Shown one piece after another: positions 10,545 through 22,023 of a stretch of 64,000 nucleotides of DNA. The DNA comes from Lagopus muta (taxonomy: Eukaryota > Chordata > Aves > Galliformes > Phasianidae). The notes below the pieces were generated by a model. The model saw nothing but the letters and a program-made list of their open reading frames with translations. It ran no database searches and was not told the DNA's origin. The DNA is taken from NCBI RefSeq assembly GCF_023343835.1, contig NC_064442.1, positions 17,780,501 through 17,844,500 on the forward strand, given 5' to 3'. A program made the position numbers and the translations under genes. The stretch's first letter is position 1. The number at the start of each line of letters is the position of its first letter.

Positions 10545-11185
10545 GCTGCAACCCCATCTCCCTCTGCTCTGGAAGGCAACAAACCCCCCCTAGGTTTGCC
10601 TGAAGGGCCCACGTGGCAGCATCCCCAGGGGCAGAAGGACAGCTCTGGGCATAGGGGACGGCTCAGGTTTGGATTCTTCTCTGGGACATTCACACATTCA
10701 AGGATGTAGGAGCCTGACACTGTCCCCAGTATCACCTTCCAGCAGAGCTTCAGCAGGAGCAGGATATGGAGGTGGATATGGAGGCTTTTTAAACTTCTCT
10801 TCCTGTTTAAGCTTCAGGCTGTGCTCAGATAACACAAATCTCACTGCTGCAGGTAGAGCTGCTCAAACCGTCGCTGGTAGCACTTCCTTCCATAAGACAT
10901 TGATGCTCGAGCCTTTCCACTGCCCCATTCCATTAGAGATTATCACAGGGCTCCCTGGGAAGATTATTCCCAGCTGGAAAAAAAAAAAAGAAAGGGAAAA
11001 AAAAAGAAAAGAAAAAAGAAAACCAACCCACAAAACCCACAGTTTTCTTATGAAACTCTTATCTGCACGCTCCGGTGCTGCAGCCCAACAGCCAGGCAGA
11101 GGGCAGAGGCTGGGAGATGGGATCGCTGCTGGGATGGCCTCATGCAAAAGTTCTTTTGTACTCAATAAAGGCGTTTCCAAGTCAA
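10545..11185 (+). other. PML-B 3' UTR with poly(A) signal
   Basis: AATAAA at 11164-11169 is the first good signal after the stop. The stretch includes an A-rich purine run (10978-11024). No further coding exon recognised; a longer alternative PML tail cannot be excluded. Confidence 0.45.
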
Positions 11186-12590
11186 ACTCCCCTCCTTCTT
11201 TTGCCTTCTCTTTCCCCGCAGTGCGGGACAGCCGCCACCAGATGTCCCCTTCGCACAGCCGCTCGGCGCTCGCTCTTTGCGGCACACGCGTGTTCACCCC
11301 ACTCGTGCACCCCGGTGGGCCTTGAGCCCCGTGCAACCCTCCCTCTGCAGCGGGGGAATCCGCGCCTCCCTCCCCCTGCAGTGCGATTCTCCAGTGTCTC
11401 GTATAGGGTTGTGCTCAGCCTTACCCTGCAACAAGGGCCGCAGCCGGGGGAGAGCCGGGCCCATCTGTTTGCTGTCACTCGGCTTCATCAAAGCCTTGTA
11501 AAACAATGGGCCGCAGGAGCCAGATTTGCCATCTTTTAGCTCAGGGCTGCTGTAAAACTCACCCAGCAGGTACAGGGCATTAGGCACTGAAGGGCCTGGG
11601 GTGCCCTGGTGTGAGGGGACCCCCGAGCTGCCATCAGCTCCTACTCCCCAGCACCTCCACCCAACCTTCAGGCTGAGGTATGAAGAAGAAAGGAGTTTTC
11701 TTTTGTGCTAGCAATAAATAACTTCCCTGAATTAAGCGAATCTCCTGAAATGATATATAATACGCTGCTTGCCTGATTGGCTGTTATTAATAATGCATTG
11801 CTCAATCTAAACCATTCATAAAATGACTCCCTGCTAGCCCTCAGCAAAGTGCTTTGGGACTTGGTTTAAAAAAAAAAAAGAAATAGGCAAGAAGGAGCAG
11901 CATAAATCCTTTCTGTTTATGAAAATGGATTTCTTCCCCCAACACTCATGCAAAACTAATTAGAGCCAAAGGGCCAGTTCCTCTGCATTTGATTATAGCC
12001 TGCAAGATCACTCAGCTTGGATGGCCGGGGTGGGGGGAGGTCCAAGGCAGGGGAGTATTTGCTCCAGCGAGCTTGAGAAAGGTTAACTGGGTTAGGTGGT
12101 TTTATTAAATGTTTATCCCTCCACAGCAAAACAGGTTTGGATCCCAGGGGGCAGCAAGAGCAAGGATGGGGTAGTCAGGAATCTGTTAAATGTTTGGAGA
12201 AAGGTGATGCAAATTCAAGAGAAACCATATCACCTCCAGCCATGCTCCCAGCGCAGAGAATTGATGCCCTCACCTGACCTGAAGGGAGATAAAACGTGGC
12301 TAAAAGCAAAATAATCCAGGAGAACTCACGCTGGAGGCTTGCTCTTCTCCTTAATGCCCCAGCATGGGGAAGAGGATTCCTCCCCTTGATGCTTCCAGGC
12401 AGCAGGTGGACATTATAGGTTGTAAACCAGCAAGCCCTCATTCAACCAATGATTCCTCTAGCTGGGAGGCTGCTATCACCTGCACCATGGGAGCCACTGC
12501 ACTGATCAACACCAGCTGAGGATCTGGCCCTCAGCACAGCTATTCACATGTTTAGGGGCTTGCAAGGTCAGAGTGTCTGGGGCTGAGCAG
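11186..12590. other. Intergenic; AT-rich block likely conserved non-coding
   Basis: No gene seen. Bases about 11690-12010 are markedly AT-rich for this GC-rich window and dense in homeodomain-like ATTA/TAAT cores, including GCATTGCTCAAT and ATGCAAAACTAATTAG. The spacer lies upstream of ISLR2. Confidence 0.4.
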
Positions 12591-12599
12591 GCTGAAAGC

Positions 12600-12998
12600 T
12601 CTGGAGCCATCTGTCCAGCCATCCATGCATCTATTCATCCATGCATCTATTCATCCATGCATCTATTCATCCATCCATCCATCCAAGTGCCTGTCCATCC
12701 TTCCATCCATCCATCAGTGTACCCATCTGTCCATCTATTCATCCATGTACTCATCAATGCATCTATTCATCCACCCATCCACGTATCTGTCCATCCTTCC
12801 ATCCATCTCTGTACTCATCCATGCATCCATCCATCCACCTAGCCATCTGTTCATCCATTCACCCATGTACCCATCCATGCATCTATTCATCCATCCATCC
12901 ACATATCCACTGATCCATCCACCCAACTATGTACCCACCCTTGCATCTACCCACCCACCCTCCTACCCATCCATCCATCCATCCATCCATCCATCCAT

Positions 12999-13032
<34 letters not shown>

Positions 13033-13345
13033 GTCCATCCACCCACCCATCCATGCATCCATCCATGCATCCATCCATGCATCCATCCATGCATCCATCT
13101 ATCCATTCATGCATCCACCCACCCATCCACCCATCCACCCATCCACCCATCCACCCATCCACCCATCCACCCATCCATCCATCCATCCATCCATCCATCC
13201 ATCCATCCATCCATCCATGCATCCATCCACCCATCCACCCATCCACCCATCCACCCATCCACCCATCCACCCATCCATCCATCCATCCATCCATCCATCC
13301 ATCCATCCATCCACCCATCCACCCATCCACCCATCCACCCTCCTC
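12600..13345 (+). repeat. (ATCC)n microsatellite, about 750 bp, with CATCCACC variants
   Basis: Tandem CATC/CATCCATC units, degenerate at the left (12600-12960) and nearly perfect from 12965 on. Two blocks of CCATCCAC alternation flank pure CCAT runs. Because mixed tetranucleotide and 12-bp units keep frames open, long fake proteins ([16 protein letters not shown]) appear on both strands. Confidence 0.97.
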
Positions 13346-14600
13346 CATCCTCTCTTGGAGGAGAGCTCCAAGCCCTGCTTTTATTCCAGGCACTCTCCCC
13401 CATGGGAAACTGAGGCACAATTTCATCATCCATCCTGCCATGCTCAGCTCACCCTGTGACCCATTTTGAGCACACTGTGCAGCCTGCAGAGCTCCCTAAA
13501 TGTGTCTGGAAGCCAGATCTGGGACACTTGGGTTTCCCCCTCGTGCACGATGAACGAAGGCATCTAGGGAAGAGCTAGCAAAGTACAGCAGCTGAACCAG
13601 AAAGCAAGAATAAGAGGATTAATAAGAGGTGCTGGCCACATCCCTGTAGCATTTTAACCTACTTTAATGCACCTGGGAGCATCTTGCTAGCCTTGCATCC
13701 CTGTGCCTTGACCTCCACAGCCCAGATCCCAGCTGACAACCCGTGGGCGTTCAGAGTGAGCAGAATGGGAAAAAATGCCTATAAAACTCGACTCTGAGCC
13801 TGCGATGCCGTAATTCCCTGAGCTGCAGCTTGCTGGTGCCTGTGTGAGTGTCACGCTGGGAGTGAGGGCATGCCTGGGCTACCAGCCAGCCAGATGGGAA
13901 AGCAGTGAGTCACGTCTCAGCCCCACCGCAGCCCGAGATGCTGGAGATGTGCTCTCTGCTGCATGTTCAGCTCAGCCTTTCCCTGGCCAGCTGTTTGGCT
14001 CTGCTGCTGTCCCCACATGCAAGGTTGGCTGCAGCCACGCCGAGGCCATCTGCTCCCCGGGAGCAGGAGGAGTGACACGCTGCTGTCCTTTCTACACAAG
14101 CTGCATTGCTGCTTCTGAAAGCACATTGTGAGGTTGGTTGCTGGGAAATAAAAGGAGTCCATCGTGAGGTGGGAGCGTCATGGTATGTGTTGTGGCTCTT
14201 CCACCAGAGCAGCACGGGAATGTTGGCGGGGTTGCTTTCAACCTGTGCCACGATGGGACAGACGGGGAGGCTTGGAGACCCTGCAAGGGTGAGGCTCATT
14301 CCCTCTCTGCCCCCCCAGCAGGGAGCACAACCATCCCCATGGCATCAGGGCATGGGGATGAGGATGGGGGTGAGGGGGTGAGGATGTTCCTCTGCTTGTG
14401 AGACCCCCACAGAGGGACGGCCCAGACTTGTGGAGCTGTGGGACAGCAGGAGGGGCTGGATGAGCCATAGGGGCCGGGGGACCTGTGGCACAGAAGTGCG
14501 TGGAGGGGGGATACAGGGAGAGATGGAAGGATAAAGGGAGGGAAACAGGGTGGGATGGAGGGAGGGGTGGAGGGATGCAGGGAGAGATGGAGACAGGCAG
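13346..14600. other. Intergenic stretch upstream of ISLR2
   Basis: No gene seen. Bases 14500-14600 carry GGGAT/GGAG-rich purine sequence of low complexity. Confidence 0.4.
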
Positions 14601-14639
14601 GAATCGATCCCACTAACAAAATCAATTATTCATCGTGTT

Positions 14640-15350
14640 TCTCATGGAAGGGCAGGGCCGGGAGTAGAGATCCCCACGTCGGGGGGAACCTGCCCACCTT
14701 CAAGTTTAAGGCTCCCCTCACTCAGCCAGCTCTATGCAGAAGGGAACCTCCCCCCGGGGGGCGGCCGGTGTGGACACATTCTCCCCGTTCCCCCAGCACC
14801 GGAGCCCGAGCACAGGCAGCTCCCAAAGGGCGAACGAGTCCCGGCTCCGTACTCTGCCCCGACGGGAGCGGGAGGAGGGGGGGGGGAGGGGGGCGGAGAG
14901 ACCGTATCCCAGCTGCTGCCGCGTGCTTGCGGGTTTTATCCCTTCTCGGTGGGGAGGGGGATTCTTGGCGTTTCTTAGCTTTATTTTCGGGGTCTGCGAA
15001 CGGCTGCGGAGCTTGGCGAGGCGGCGGTGGGTGGGTGGTGGGATGGGAAGGGGGCGGCCGTGTGGAGGGGGAGGCTGGCAGAAATGCTAATTCCTCCCTC
15101 CTCTCTCGGCTCCGCAGCCCCATTGCCAGCCCGGCCCCGCTCCGGTGCGCAGCTCCGAACCCGGCGAGGTGCGGGGTGCCCCAGGCACGCCGAGCCCCTC
15201 ACAGCCGCCTCTGGGCGCCTCCGGGCTGCGGGGAACGGGGCTGGGGAGGAGGATGCGGAGGAGCGGCAGCGGAGGGGAGAAGAGCTGCGTGTTGCTCAGC
15301 GGCACTTAGGAGCGGGTAAGGTGCGGGGTCAGCTCCCGGTGCGGAAGGGC
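14640..15350 (+). promoter_or_regulatory. ISLR2 CpG-rich promoter and likely 5' UTR exon
   Basis: Very GC- and CpG-rich. A splice donor fits at 15315/15316 (GAGCGG|GTAAGG), which would pair with the acceptor ending at 15758, five bases before the ISLR2 ATG. The transcription start itself cannot be placed from sequence. Confidence 0.5.
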
Positions 15351-15620
15351 TGAGGGGGGAACAGGGAGAAATGGGGGGGAATGGGGAGAAATGGGGGGGG
15401 GGAATTGGGAGAGATGGGGGAAAGGGGAAATAGCGAAGGGGAAAAGTAGAAGGAGAGGGGAGGGAGAAAAGTGAAGAGGAGAGAGAAGGGTGGAAGGAGG
15501 AAGGGAGAAAAAAAAAGAGGGAGAGAGAAATAACAGAAGAAGATGAAACAGGCAAAAGAAAGAAATAAAAAGAAGGGAGAAAACGAGATCTGGGGGAGGA
15601 AAAGCAATAAGAAAGAAAGC
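15350..15620 (+). repeat. Polypurine tract in ISLR2 5' UTR intron
   Basis: About 270 bp almost wholly of A and G on the plus strand (GGGAGAAATGGGGGG and similar), low complexity, between the likely leader exon and the coding exon. Confidence 0.8.
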
Positions 15621-15763
15621 CGGGAGGAGAAGGAGCGAGGGGGCGGGCGGGGATGCTGCGGGGGGCCGGGCACAGACAATGGGGCGCGTCCCCGCCGCCT
15701 CTCCCCGGGCGGCAGGGAACGGGGCGGGCACCCACCCAGCCCTTGTGTCCCTTGGCAGGGGAC

Positions 15764-17863
15764 ATGGCCCCGGTGCTGTGGTTGTGGCTGGCAGCCCTGC
15801 TGGGCTCAGCCCGGGCGTGCCCCGAGCCCTGCGCTTGCGTGGATAAGTATGCCCACCAATTCGCCGACTGCGCCTACAAGGATCTCCAGGTGGTGCCCAC
15901 TGGGCTGCCCTCCAACGTGACCACCCTCAGCCTGTCGGCCAACAAGATCACGGCTCTGCAGCGGCGCTCCTTCGTGGAGGTGACCCAGGTGACATCCCTC
16001 TGGTTGGCACACAATGAGATCCGTGCCATCGAGCCCGGCGCCTTCGCCATCCTGGTGCAGCTGAAGAACCTCGACATCAGCCACAACCAGATCGTGGACT
16101 TCCCCTGGCAGGACCTCTACAACCTCAGCGCCCTGCAGCTGCTCAAGATGAACAACAACCACATGGCTGTGGTGCCCCAAGGGGCTTTCCACACCCTGAA
16201 GGACCTGCGGTCTCTGCGCATCAACAACAATAAATTCACCACGCTCGCCGAAGGCATCTTCGACTCGCTCAGCTCCCTGTCCCATCTGCAAATCTACAAC
16301 AACCCCTTCGAGTGCTCCTGCAAGCTCCAATGGCTCAGGAAGTGGATGGACAGCACGCTCATCTCCATCCCGGAGAAGGAATCCATCACCTGCAGCCTCC
16401 CGGAGCAGCTCCGTGGGGTGCCGGTGGGGAAGATCCCCGATGCGCAGTGCACCTCGCCCTCTGCACAGCTTACCTACTACCCCAACCTGGACACCACGGA
16501 GCTCTTTGATGGCTTCACCTTGACGCTGCACTGTGCCGTGACAGGCACTCCACCACCCGAAGTCAGCTGGAAGATCCGCACCTCCAGCCAGACCCTGGAG
16601 CTCAGCGGCAGCCCAAGTGAGAGTGCAGGGAAGGACCCCCCCAAACAGGACCCTGAGCGCTTCTTGGTCTTCAAGAATGGCACGCTGGTGATTCCTCACC
16701 TGAGCAAGCGGGAGGAGGGCACCTACACCTGCCTGGCCACCAATGAAATGGGGAGCAACCAGACCTCGGTCAACGTGGCTGTGGCTGGATCCCAGAAGTA
16801 CCCGCTGCAGCCTGGCAGGGACCCAACGGGAGGTAAAGCACAGCCAGGTGACAAGAAGCCTGGAGCCAAGGGAGCGAAGAACAGTGTGCTCACACCCGAT
16901 GAGAGGAGCAAACCCCTCAGCCCCACCCGGCAGAGCCACCCATCCTCATCGGGTGGGATGGAGCCCACGGGAGACGGGAAAGTCCCCTTCCAGCTTCCTC
17001 CCTTTGAGAAGAAGTGTGGCTCCATGCCAACCAGCAGATACATTTCCAACCATGCCTTCAACCAGAGCGGTGACTTCAAGCAGCACACCTTCGACTTGGG
17101 TGTGATCGCCTTGGATGTGTCGGAGCGCGATGCCCGGGTGCAGCTGACGCCTACCTACGTGCAGCCCGACAAGGTGCACCTGAGGATGCTCTACCTGTGC
17201 CAGGAGAGCAGCCGTGGCCACGCCTTGGTGCAGTGGTCCAAGATCGAGGAAGGAGTGAACTCATACTGGTTCCAGGGCTTGAAGCCTGGCACCAACTACT
17301 CGGTGTGCCTCACTTACCTAGGGGAGGACTGCCAGGTCCAAGTGGTCTTCACCACCAAAAAGGAGATCCCCTCTCTCATCATCATAGTGGTCGTGAGCAT
17401 CTTCCTGCTGCTCCTGGCCACCCTCCCCCTGATGGGTGCCACGTGGTGCCACCTCCTCTCCAAATACCAGGGCAAAACCTACAAGCTAATCATGAAAGCC
17501 CAGAACCCAGACCAGATGGAGAAGCACATGGCTGCCGACTTCGACCCCCGCGCCTCCTACCTGGAATCCGAGAAGAATTACAACCCCAGCGAGGTGGGGG
17601 AAGGGGAAGCAGAGGAAGAGGACGAGGATGAGGAAGATGATGACGAAGGAGGCAGGCGGAGGAGGAGGAGAGAAGCCGAAGAGACCACGGAGCTGGAGCG
17701 GGAGGAGAGCGTAGCAGCCAGCTCCATGGCGGAGTCGCAGTCCAAAGCCAACGGTGAGGAGTTTGAGGTGCGCTCTGAGTACAGCGACAAGCTGCCGCTG
17801 GGTGCCGAGGCTGTCACCATCTCCCAGGAGATCAACGGGAACTACCGGCAGCGTCCTCGCTGA
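15764..17863 (+). CDS. ISLR2: ISLR2 (LINX), LRR-Ig transmembrane protein, 699 aa
   Basis: A neuronal cell-surface protein that works with Trk and Ret receptors in axon guidance in mammals. The whole coding sequence is in one exon; I chose the ATG at 15764 just after an acceptor (CTTGGCAG, ending 15758) because it begins a clean signal peptide (MAPVLWLWLAALLGSARA). Then come an LRR N-cap (CPEPCACVDKYAHQFADC), about five LRRs (51-175), an LRR C-cap (NPFECSCKLQW), one Ig domain (about 240-370, with TYTCLATNEMG), a long linker, a transmembrane helix at about 536-560 (SLIIIVVVSIFLLLL) and a cytoplasmic tail with a run of some 20 acidic residues followed by RRRRRR. Human ISLR2 is 745 aa. A minus-strand open frame across the LRRs is a shadow. 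Confidence 0.97.
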   Translation: MAPVLWLWLAALLGSARACPEPCACVDKYAHQFADCAYKDLQVVPTGLPSNVTTLSLSANKITALQRRSFVEVTQVTSLWLAHNEIRAIEPGAFAILVQLKNLDISHNQIVDFPWQDLYNLSALQLLKMNNNHMAVVPQGAFHTLKDLRSLRINNNKFTTLAEGIFDSLSSLSHLQIYNNPFECSCKLQWLRKWMDSTLISIPEKESITCSLPEQLRGVPVGKIPDAQCTSPSAQLTYYPNLDTTELFDGFTLTLHCAVTGTPPPEVSWKIRTSSQTLELSGSPSESAGKDPPKQDPERFLVFKNGTLVIPHLSKREEGTYTCLATNEMGSNQTSVNVAVAGSQKYPLQPGRDPTGGKAQPGDKKPGAKGAKNSVLTPDERSKPLSPTRQSHPSSSGGMEPTGDGKVPFQLPPFEKKCGSMPTSRYISNHAFNQSGDFKQHTFDLGVIALDVSERDARVQLTPTYVQPDKVHLRMLYLCQESSRGHALVQWSKIEEGVNSYWFQGLKPGTNYSVCLTYLGEDCQVQVVFTTKKEIPSLIIIVVVSIFLLLLATLPLMGATWCHLLSKYQGKTYKLIMKAQNPDQMEKHMAADFDPRASYLESEKNYNPSEVGEGEAEEEDEDEEDDDEGGRRRRRREAEETTELEREESVAASSMAESQSKANGEEFEVRSEYSDKLPLGAEAVTISQEINGNYRQRPR

Positions 17864-18740
17864 ACCCCAAAATCACTCCCCCGGCCCCCGTTCCCCCCAG
17901 CCCCCTCAGCCCCTCGGGGAGGCTGCCGCTTCCTCCTCCGGGGAAGGAGCAAGGAGAGACGGAAAAAATCCACCCCTCCATGCATCCTTCTTTCTCCTCT
18001 TCTTCCTCCTCCAGGAGGCAGGCCCTCGGGGAAGGGGTTCGGGTCCGGGGGGGCGGAGGGCGAGCGGGACGCTGATCCCCCAATTTCGTTTCCGTTCAGA
18101 TTCAAATTGATCCCCGTTGCTGCTGCGGCGCAACGATTCCCCGTCCCCCTCCCTCCCGCTTCCACAGCTCACCCCTTATTTTCGGTCCGCTTGAAAGAAA
18201 AGAACGAAAAAAAAAAAAAAAAAACCGAAAAGACGAACAAAATAATAATTAAAAAAAAAAAAAAAAAAGCCAATCTGAGAAAATCAAATACCCGATATCC
18301 TCCCCAAAACCGGGTTCTCCGGGTGCCGAGCGTGCACTCAGCCCTCCCCGGTGCGGCACCCGTTCAGCACCCGGCGGCGCTGGACAGTTCCGCGCCCCCC
18401 GCCCGCTCCCGGGGCCCCGGGGGCTGCCCGACCCCCCCCCCCTTTCCCCGATCCCCCCCCGGTTCCCCCGGTGCCCGTCGATGTGTGTTGGGTAGAGTAG
18501 CGTTGTAGCAAGTGTCTGTGCCGTAGGCGAGCCCGTGCTGCTGGCGGGCGGGCGGGGTCCGGTGTCCGTGCCCACCTCCAGCCCCATCGGGAGGAGAGGG
18601 AACACCCCCCCCCCCAACCCCCCCACCTCCCCATCTCCCCCCCCCCCCCAGGGAGCCCCGGGGCTGGAGAGAGCCGCGGGCGCCTTTCTGCGCCCTTCTG
18701 TCTGTGAAAGATTCAATAAAAGGGATTGAAAGTGCACCCG
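17864..18740 (+). other. ISLR2 3' UTR with poly(A) signal
   Basis: AATAAA at 18715-18720. Two A-runs of 17-20 bases (18208-18227 and 18250-18268) and several C-runs lie within it. No coding sequence seen. Confidence 0.7.
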
Positions 18741-20400
18741 CCTCCGTGCTTGTTTGGAGGGGTGGGGGATTGGAGCCGGCCCCCCTCCCCACCCAACTCC
18801 CTCCGGTGCCCCCCGGTGCCCCTCCCGCTCGGCTCGGCACAGTGTGGAGGTGGGAGATGGCGTGGGGCTGCGTCCTGCAGCTCCGGGAGGGACGCAAAGC
18901 TGCCTACGCGTGCCTATTTCTGCGCCTAGAGCGTGTAGGAGCACAGGGTAAATTTATCTACAGGCACGTATCTAAAGCATACAGACATAACACACCCTAT
19001 ATATATACGTCCAAGCTGTAGACACCCATTTGTACACTCAGTCCACACGCACCACATGAATAAACCTAAACGTATCACACGTACGAAAATACAGCAAACC
19101 AAATATATATAATGCACTCTGTAGGCACTCCCTGTATAGATACACACTACATAAAAACGCAAACAACATTTTCACGGGGCCCTACACGTGTGCCCCTACA
19201 CGGACGCATCCCGGCACCACGCTGCCACCCCGAGTCCCCAAATGTCCCCATTCCCAGCCCGGTGAAGGTGCCCGGTGCCATCGGACTGGATTTATGAGCG
19301 TGGAGCTCTCCGCTCTCGCCCCACGGCTGATTTAAGTCCACGATTACATGGTGAAGATTTAAGGCTGCCTTTGATTGCCTTTCTTATCTGGAGCTGCGCT
19401 TGCAGCCGACCTCGCCCATATGACGGGGACCGGGCAGACGCACAAGGGAGGGAGGAAGAGCAGCCCACAGCTCCCAGTGCCCACAAACTGGGAGCCAGGC
19501 ACCCCGAGCCCACCCGCCATCCATCCATCCATCCCCAAATCCTCCCTCAGCCACGCATTTCTCCAGCTCCGGAGCACGGCATTTTATTTTAAGTCCGGCT
19601 CTGCTGGCTCTGCATCTTTCTCCTACGGCACGGGAAGAAGGCAGACAAAGCACCAAGGGGGCAGGCGGAGGAGTTTTCCTCCCCAAACCCCCAAATCCTC
19701 GCAGTTCAAGGCTCTGCTACGGCAGCCCAGGTGTTCGCCGCAGCTTTTAAAAACAAGTGTAAAGCAGGGAGCCCCCTCACCCCACCCCGCGCAGACAAAT
19801 CCCCATCTGCAGATGCACTTTAATTGAGTTTCATGCCTAGGAATACACGAAGAATAGAAAAAGAACAATCATTCCTGCCTCCCTTTAATTAGGGGGTAAT
19901 AGATTTCCCCGCCTAACGCATCTACTGGGAATCTCGCTTGCAACGAGCTGCCTCCCGGTGCTGGATTGCTCCCAGATTTGCTCCTTTTCGGGAGGGTGCT
20001 CATTAGCGCCAGGTACCCTCAGGCATAAGGATGGAGCTCGGCACCCCCCTCCCCCCCCCTGCATCCATTGGACGTTTCTCCAGGCCGGTGCCGCCCCGAA
20101 AGGGTTAACGGGGCTCAGCGGGGTGGTTTGCCCCTTCCGAAGGCATTAACCCTTAGCCGTGCCACCAGCCCCGGGTGGAGCTGGACGTGCCGGGGGTGAC
20201 CACACGCTCATCCCACGGTGGTGTCACAACCAGATCAAAAACTCGAGGGAAAGGCTGAACGGCAGCTCCGAACCTCGGCTGGGCGCCCGCAGCTCTGTGA
20301 GTTTGACCCCAAAATCATGCGGGGACAAGGGTGGAGGGGAACGTCCCGCTGTGAGCCCCCCGGTGACCCGCTCCGATCCCGCTAATCCCACCGCCCCGCA
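18741..20400. other. ISLR2-ISLR spacer with AT-rich blocks
   Basis: No gene seen. Two blocks stand out: about 19285-19400 (GATTTAAGTCCACGATTACA and following) and about 19790-19915 (CTTTAATTGAGTTTCATGCC, CCCTTTAATTAGGGGG). They are unique, AT-rich sequence in a GC-rich gap, as conserved enhancers often are. Bases 18950-19180 are rich in TATATA and ACACA. Confidence 0.4.
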
Positions 20401-22013
20401 CTATTTTTAACCCCGCTCACGGCCTCGGTTGTGTCAGCGCAGTCAGCGGAGAGCTGGAGCTCCGCACGGAATTTGGGGTGGGGGTGGGGGGGGTCCTTTG
20501 GGGTTTGGTGGCCCCACTTTGTTGGGGTGGGGACTCTTAGGGCAAAGAGCAAAGGATGCTCTGCGCCCCGATGCTGCGTCCTCCTGCGTATCCACACCGA
20601 ACTGGGCACAGTGCTATGGAACAACCCCCCCCCGGGACGGAGGGACGGCGTTGGGAGCCCTTTGCGCTGCCTCCCCCCCCCCCCTTCCCCCAGATCTTTG
20701 GGTCCGGGAGCGGTGGGGCCGCGGGGGGAGGAGGGGCCGCCTGTGTGTTTTTTTTCCCTGCGATCCTCGGCGAGGCGAGAAGCTGGAGCGGGTCGGTGCC
20801 ATGGAAAACAAAAGGGCCCGGGGGAGCGGGAGGGGGGAGGAGAAGCCGGGTGCGGGCCGAGGGAGCCGCAGCCGCCAGCCCGGAGCCGCGGTGGGGAGAA
20901 ACGGGCGCTCCGTCCCCGGAAAACGAGCGGTGCGATGACGGGGCGCCGAGGAGGGGTGTCCGGGGCTGCCCGGGGAGGCGGAGGGGTGGTTGTTATTCAC
21001 GGCTCTGGTATGCGCCCGCCGCACCGCCCCCGGCTGCCGCGGCCCGGCCGGAGGGGAGAGGGAACGGCCCCCTCCTCCTCACCGGGAAGCGCTGCCGGGA
21101 ACCGGAGCGCGGGGATGGGGGAAGCGGGATGGGGAGCGGGGGAACCCGCGGTGCGCGGCCGTCCTGCGCGGGGCCGGATTCGTGCGCGCGCCCGTCCTGC
21201 GCGGGGCCGATCCGTGCACGCACCCCACGGAGCAGCCCAAAGGGGACCTCCTAATGCCACCGGGCCGCGGCCCCAACCCCGGTGATGGCTTCTCCGTGCA
21301 GGCTAGGGCCCTCTGCGCGCACCCTTTTGCAGGAGCATGGCTCACCCCTCTCCCCCGCTAAGAAAATAATAAAATAGTTGCGCGGCGTTTCGGTGCCCAT
21401 CACCCTCTCCCCTCCTGCCCCGCAGCAGCACGGAGCCGAGACAAAGGGGTTTGGCTGCCAGCTCCTCGCTGAGTTAACTGCTTCCGCGGTGGGACCCGCG
21501 CAGCACAGCCTGCACGCTGCTCTGCGGCCGCCGCGCCAGGCCAACAAGGAGTTAGCTCTGCCTTCGGCACGTAAAGACTTCCAGCGGCCCCCCCCCGGCG
21601 GCTGGTTGGAGGGCTGAGGGGCCCAGAGTTGATGCTTTGAGGGGAGAAGGGCTGAGGATGAGAGAGAGGGTGGTGGTGATCCGCGTTAGGAGAGGTGCGG
21701 TGAGGTCTGAATGCGGAGCGCGGAACACGGAGTTCACAGCTTTCATCTCCGAACAGAAGGGATGCAGGATGCCTAGAACAGGGGCGGGGGGACATTTTGT
21801 CAAGGAGCTGGAGTGGGAAGGAAATAGTTTAAGATCATGGAGGTAGCCAGAAGCTATTGGCATAGCCGTGCCTTGTTCAGAGTGGGGAATATTTCAAATA
21901 TTCCCCATTACTGCAGATAATCGCAGGGCTGATTCCTGTTAGCACTTGGCAAGCACACACAGATCCCCTGCTGGCTACTCTCACGGCCACCCTCATGTCC
22001 CCTGTCTGTCCTC
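20401..22013 (+). promoter_or_regulatory. CpG-rich region, likely ISLR promoter and 5' UTR
   Basis: GC- and CpG-dense (about 20680-21300), including tandem copies of GTCCTGCGCGGGGCCG near 21160-21210. The ISLR coding exon begins after an acceptor ending at 22015, so its leader must lie upstream, probably here; I cannot place the first exon. Confidence 0.4.
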
Positions 22014-22023
22014 AGGAGGAAGG

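Noticed and set aside
12625-13413. Open frame of 262 codons (IHPSIHPS) and antisense MDGWMDGW frames
   Set aside because: Made wholly of the ATCC microsatellite; open in several frames on both strands, which a gene would not be.
15806-16939. Minus-strand open frame of 377 codons inside ISLR2
   Set aside because: Exactly antisense to conserved LRR-Ig coding sequence; caused by GC-rich third positions.
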